Below, piece after piece: positions 14,032 through 15,942 of a stretch of 15,942 nucleotides of DNA; the first letter of the stretch is position 1, and each line of letters begins with the position of its first letter. Source of the stretch: CF-161 sp035259145 (GTDB lineage Bacteria; Chloroflexota; Dormibacteria; Dormibacterales; Dormibacteraceae); NCBI GenBank assembly GCA_035259145.1, contig DATFWQ010000049.1:1-15942 (forward strand). Direction: 5' to 3'. The position numbers were made by a program, and so were the translations under genes. The notes below the pieces were generated by a model. That model was not told where the DNA came from. It did not search any database and saw only the letters and a list, made by a program, of their open reading frames with translations.

Positions 14032-14553
14032 ATGCCTGCGTCCGTCAACGTACAAACTGTTCACCCCCGCAGGTTGGCCGTGGTGCGGCGCGAGGTCACG
14101 CCCGGCGCGGTTGGGTCGGTGTGGGGGCCTGCCGTGGGCTTGGTCTGGGAGTTCATTCGCAGCCAGCCGGGGCTGTGGACTGACGGCCACAACATTTTCC
14201 TCTACCACCACCCGACGCAGCCCGGCGCCCCGATACTGTGCGACTTCGGTGTCGAGGTCACGCGCACATTTGAAACTGCGGGTGAGGTGTACGCGACCGA
14301 AACGCCAGGGGGCCAGGCTGCCGTCGCCGTCCACCGCGGCCCGTACAACCGCATGAATGAGGCGTACGACGCGATCGGAAACTGGATGGCGGCGAACCGG
14401 AGGGAGTCCGCCGGGCACTCGTGGGAGATCTACGGAGATCCGACGCCGGATCCCGCCGACACTGAGGCGACGATTGTGCACCTCCTAAAGTATCGTTCGG
14501 AGCTGACGGGAATCCGTTCTACGCGCCGGCAGGCACCTCACGTTTCCGACTAA
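14032..14553 (+). CDS. GyrI-like small-molecule-binding domain protein
   Basis: The 173-residue protein has the GyrI/AraC-effector-binding pattern: LAVVRREVTPGAVGSVWGPA at about 15-34, GHNIFLYHHP (52-61), CDFGVEVTRTF (70-80), QAAVAVHRGPYNRMNEAYDA in the GPY region (95-114), W118, SWEIYGDP (130-137) and a terminal strand ATIVHLLK (146-153). These stand-alone SHOCT/GyrI folds bind hydrophobic or drug-like ligands. Family members usually end near the last strand, so the last 20 residues are an unusual tail. No ribosome site precedes the ATG; TAAGAT at 14020-14025 would give a leaderless start. It is cargo of cassette 2. Confidence 0.82.
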   Translation: MPASVNVQTVHPRRLAVVRREVTPGAVGSVWGPAVGLVWEFIRSQPGLWTDGHNIFLYHHPTQPGAPILCDFGVEVTRTFETAGEVYATETPGGQAAVAVHRGPYNRMNEAYDAIGNWMAANRRESAGHSWEIYGDPTPDPADTEATIVHLLKYRSELTGIRSTRRQAPHVSD

Positions 14554-14731
14554 TGACCGCTCGGCCGCGCCGCAGCGGCCCGTACGTCACTCCAGAAGAG
14601 CCGCACCCATTGCAATAGGCGCGGACATCGCGGACGCCTGTGCCGAGCACGATCGGCAGGCACAGCATTGCTGCTGAGCCGATAGCACGAAGCCGACGGA
14701 GCGAATCGAAACGGGTCTTGTGCTCGCCCAT
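14519..14731 (-). CDS. Possible small exported or membrane protein
   Basis: An ATG at 14731 with ACGAGGG upstream starts a 70-residue frame. It has a basic N-terminus (KTRFDSLRRLR), a hydrophobic stretch (AIGSAAMLCLPIVLGTGV, about 17-34), then CNGCG and a basic tail. This is the look of a short signal-anchor or exported peptide with a CxxC pair. It overlaps the 3' end of the GyrI-like gene by 35 nt in convergent orientation, and no family is recognised. It may be a chance frame. Confidence 0.35.
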   Translation of the reverse strand: MGEHKTRFDSLRRLRAIGSAAMLCLPIVLGTGVRDVRAYCNGCGSSGVTYGPLRRGRAVISRKREVPAGA

Positions 14732-15073
14732 CAACCCTCGTGAGCGAAAGGGTTCATGTGACGCCTTTCCCGTCAAGTAGAAAGTGGTGACAAGCAACTC
14801 GGGCGGGCTGTTGGTACCGCTGGGCGGCATGCCGAAGCGCGGGCGATCCGCATCGGAGTCCGATCCCAGTGGTCCCAGGTGTCGGTATCGTCGAGAGCAC
14901 CGCCTCGGCAAGCGGGTCGAGCAGCGCAAGCTCGGCTACCTCGGCCGCCTCGATCAGCTCGATGGCAACCCGATCGATCGCCTGATCGAGTACCTGCGCC
15001 GTTTCGCACCTCCTGAGGGACTGGGCGGTGTCACCCTGAGCGCTGTCGAGATGGTGGCCGTGCGCGACTATAC
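14732..15073. other. Stretch without a recognised gene at the right part of cassette 2
   Basis: Open frames exist on both strands (a plus frame from 14784 and a minus frame running to 14754). Neither has recognisable domains, and both run on into the conserved repeat and tRNA fragment, whose translation is meaningless. The minus frame has a helix-like stretch (VLDQAIDRVAIELIEAAEVA) which could be the remnant of a gene, but I cannot support a call. Confidence 0.35.
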
Positions 15074-15179
15074 GCACGCTTGCCCTGCTTTTCACCAGCG
15101 ATGCTCGGGCGGTGACGTGTTGCTCGTTGACCCAGGTTCTGGTCACAAATTCGCACGACCGAGTTCGGACCGGGTGCAG
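15074..15179. repeat. Conserved right-terminal flank of cassette 2
   Basis: This aligns with 11903-12008 over about 105 bp directly next to the attachment core, with scattered substitutions and very few indels. The conserved blocks include GTGTTGCTCGTTGACCC and TTCGGACCGGGTGCAG. It marks the end of cassette 2 and shows that the two cassettes are of one family. Confidence 0.8.
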
Positions 15180-15235
15180 TGGTGGGCGGCCCGGGACTCG
15201 AACCCGGATGGGTCTCCCCACACGCCCCTCAAACG
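15180..15235 (-). repeat. tRNA-Leu(GAG) 3'-half fragment, att-like site, copy 3
   Basis: The 56 bp are identical to copy 1 at 9808-9863. Here the base before the loop also allows an anticodon stem (CACGT with GCGTG, one T-G wobble), so a little more of the tRNA is preserved than in copy 1. Further 5' the sequence shows no D-arm and no GGGCGGC acceptor strand, so it is not a complete tRNA gene. Confidence 0.85.
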
Positions 15236-15422
15236 TGCGTCGCGATTTGAAGTAACGAAATGATCTTGTTGCATCACACGTCCTTCGGATTCACGGCTAA
15301 TTGACCCGACCATGGGTCGTGCGATTCGGCTGGCCAGACGTGCGCATATCCAGTTACTCCTGCTTTACAGCGAAACGGGATACCGGCCACGGTTCGCCCT
15401 GAGTCAGCAGGCATGTCAACGG
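15236..15422. mobile_element. Left end of a third cassette (continues beyond the window)
   Basis: After copy 3 the sequence shows TGA at 15261-15263 and ACACG at 15276-15280. These have the same offsets from the core as in cassettes 1 and 2. A TTCGG block follows, six bases closer than its counterpart in the other two. No gene is seen before the AbiV-like frame that ends at 15423. The element continues past the right edge. Confidence 0.5.
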
Positions 15423-15942
15423 TCACCACGGAATCAGGCCAGGCAGACGGTTGAGTGCCCTGCGCAGCTCCATGGCTCGCCGGCGCATGTCCGGCATCGT
15501 GGCGATCCGCCGAAAGGTGCCTCGGGGCGGCGGCAGGCCGAACTCCTCCATCTTCTCGATGAGCGCATGCGTGTCGCCCACCATCATTCGGGCGTCATCT
15601 GCTCTCACCGCTACAACCGGCGTAGACAGGCCGGCTGATCCGATCTCGGCGTAGGCGGCCCGCTCCCGGAGGAGCAAGGCCTCGCGCGCCTCCTGTTGTG
15701 CCTTCCGACGACCCGGAGAATCAGCAAGCAGGGTCCCGAGATCCCCCGCGGCCCAAGCCGCGGGCTGGTTCTCGATCGCCCACGCGAACAGCGTGAGGGT
15801 GCCGAGCTTGCTGCCATGGTCTGCCAGACGGCGCCGAAGATCCTTCCAGTCGACCGCGTTACCGAGAGCAAGATCGGTCCCCGCCCGCAGCAGCATGAGG
15901 GTTTTGCTGGCCTCCTCAGCCGCCAGCACGGCGACCAGGTAA
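15423..15942 (-). CDS. AbiV-family-like abortive infection protein (partial, N-terminus beyond window)
   Basis: The frame is open from the window edge; 172 codons plus edge bases are visible before the stop at 15423. Near the edge it reads YLVAVLAAEEASKTLMLL, matching the AbiV core in which an Ala/Leu-rich helix carries an EE(x)xK motif. A spacer and DWKDLRRRLADHGSKLGTL follow, the DW...H..KL element of the family. The rest is helical and charged, with LRERAAYAEIGSAGLSTPVV and a C-terminal RRRAMELRRALNRLPG. AbiV proteins in lactococci block phage late translation; similar proteins occur in many defence islands. The first codon is unseen, so an ATG or GTG inside the window should not be taken as the start. 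Confidence 0.7.
   Translation of the reverse strand, partial: YLVAVLAAEEASKTLMLLRAGTDLALGNAVDWKDLRRRLADHGSKLGTLTLFAWAIENQPAAWAAGDLGTLLADSPGRRKAQQEAREALLLRERAAYAEIGSAGLSTPVVAVRADDARMMVGDTHALIEKMEEFGLPPPRGTFRRIATMPDMRRRAMELRRALNRLPGLIPW

Larger units (their letters stand above)
12065..15179. mobile_element. Integrative cassette 2 (HicAB remnant, broken IS, GyrI-like), bounded by att-like copies 2 and 3
   Basis: The left end carries TGA at 12090-12092 and ACACG at 12105-12109. These are the same offsets from the core as in cassette 1 (9889-9891, 9904-9908). The right end (15074-15179) matches the right end of cassette 1. Contents are a HicB-like gene, a hicA-like gene with two stop codons, a frameshifted and truncated ISKra4 transposase, a GyrI-like gene and a possible small membrane protein. 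There is no recombinase. Confidence 0.6.

Noticed and set aside
14754..15221. A 155-codon minus-strand frame with a helix-like middle.
   Set aside because: Its N-terminal part is the translated tRNA fragment and cassette-end repeat, and the remainder has no recognisable family. At most it is a remnant.
9808..15235. Functional tRNA genes at the three tRNA-like segments.
   Set aside because: Each has the T-arm, variable arm and acceptor 3' strand but no D-arm or 5' acceptor strand GGGCGGC in the adjoining sequence. Copy 2 also has a broken T-loop.
15074..15263. Frames translating the repeat and tRNA fragment into peptides such as WWAARDSNPDGSP (also at 11903-12092 and 9801-10034).
   Set aside because: This peptide arises from translating the minus-strand tRNA 3' half backwards. 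It recurs at all three copies because of the DNA repeat, not because a protein is conserved.
1..15942. CRISPR arrays or an integrase gene.
   Set aside because: No regularly spaced short repeats were seen, and no frame shows tyrosine- or serine-recombinase motifs.

Overview
The window is GC-rich throughout. It encodes a PadR regulator, a luciferase-like F420-type oxidoreductase, an ArsR/SRPBCC/dihydrofolate-reductase-like operon, a SARP/BTAD regulator and an ISKra4 transposase. This mix suggests an Actinomycetota or neighbouring Terrabacteria genome such as a Chloroflexota/Dormibacterota relative. No rRNA or other strong taxonomic marker is present, so this is inference. Several starts look leaderless, with a -10 box ending about 6 to 7 nt before the start codon, which fits such lineages.

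Left part, 1-5022. A PadR regulator (minus, cut by the window edge) is divergent from a class I SAM methyltransferase. The methyltransferase is followed without a gap by a nucleotidyltransferase-fold protein. A 9+9 bp inverted repeat between the divergent genes is the likely PadR operator. A luciferase-like monooxygenase gene converges on the nucleotidyltransferase gene with a 4-nt overlap. Next, on the minus strand, is a kinase-fold membrane protein whose HRD motif has become HGG, so it is a probable pseudokinase. It carries an Ig/IPT-like extracytoplasmic domain and is translationally coupled to a small upstream gene that appears frameshifted.

Middle, 5023-9800. A broken PPOX-fold gene is followed by an ArsR-SRPBCC-DHFR-like operon. 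The ArsR gene has a perfect 26-bp palindrome over its probable promoter and GTG start. About 480 nt without a recognised gene follow. Then comes a secreted protein with two fibronectin-III-like domains, an Ig-like domain and seven FG-GAP/VCBS-type repeats, probably a seven-bladed propeller.

Right part, 9800-15942. This is an accessory region organised by three copies of the 3' half of a leucine tRNA, anticodon GAG, on the minus strand at 9808-9863, 12009-12064 and 15180-15235. Copies 1 and 3 are identical over 56 bp. The copies bound two complete cassettes and the start of a third. Cassette 1 carries a SARP/BTAD regulator, a DUF1059-like mini-protein and a small secreted protein. Cassette 2 carries a HicB-like antitoxin, a HicA-like toxin broken by two amber codons, a broken ISKra4 transposase and a GyrI-like protein. 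Cassette 3 begins with an AbiV-like abortive-infection protein. The right ends of cassettes 1 and 2 share about 105 bp beyond the tRNA core. The left ends of all three share spaced TGA and ACACG blocks at identical offsets. I read this as a tandem array of related tRNA-targeting integrative cassettes with no recombinase gene inside the window. It is the most interesting structure here.
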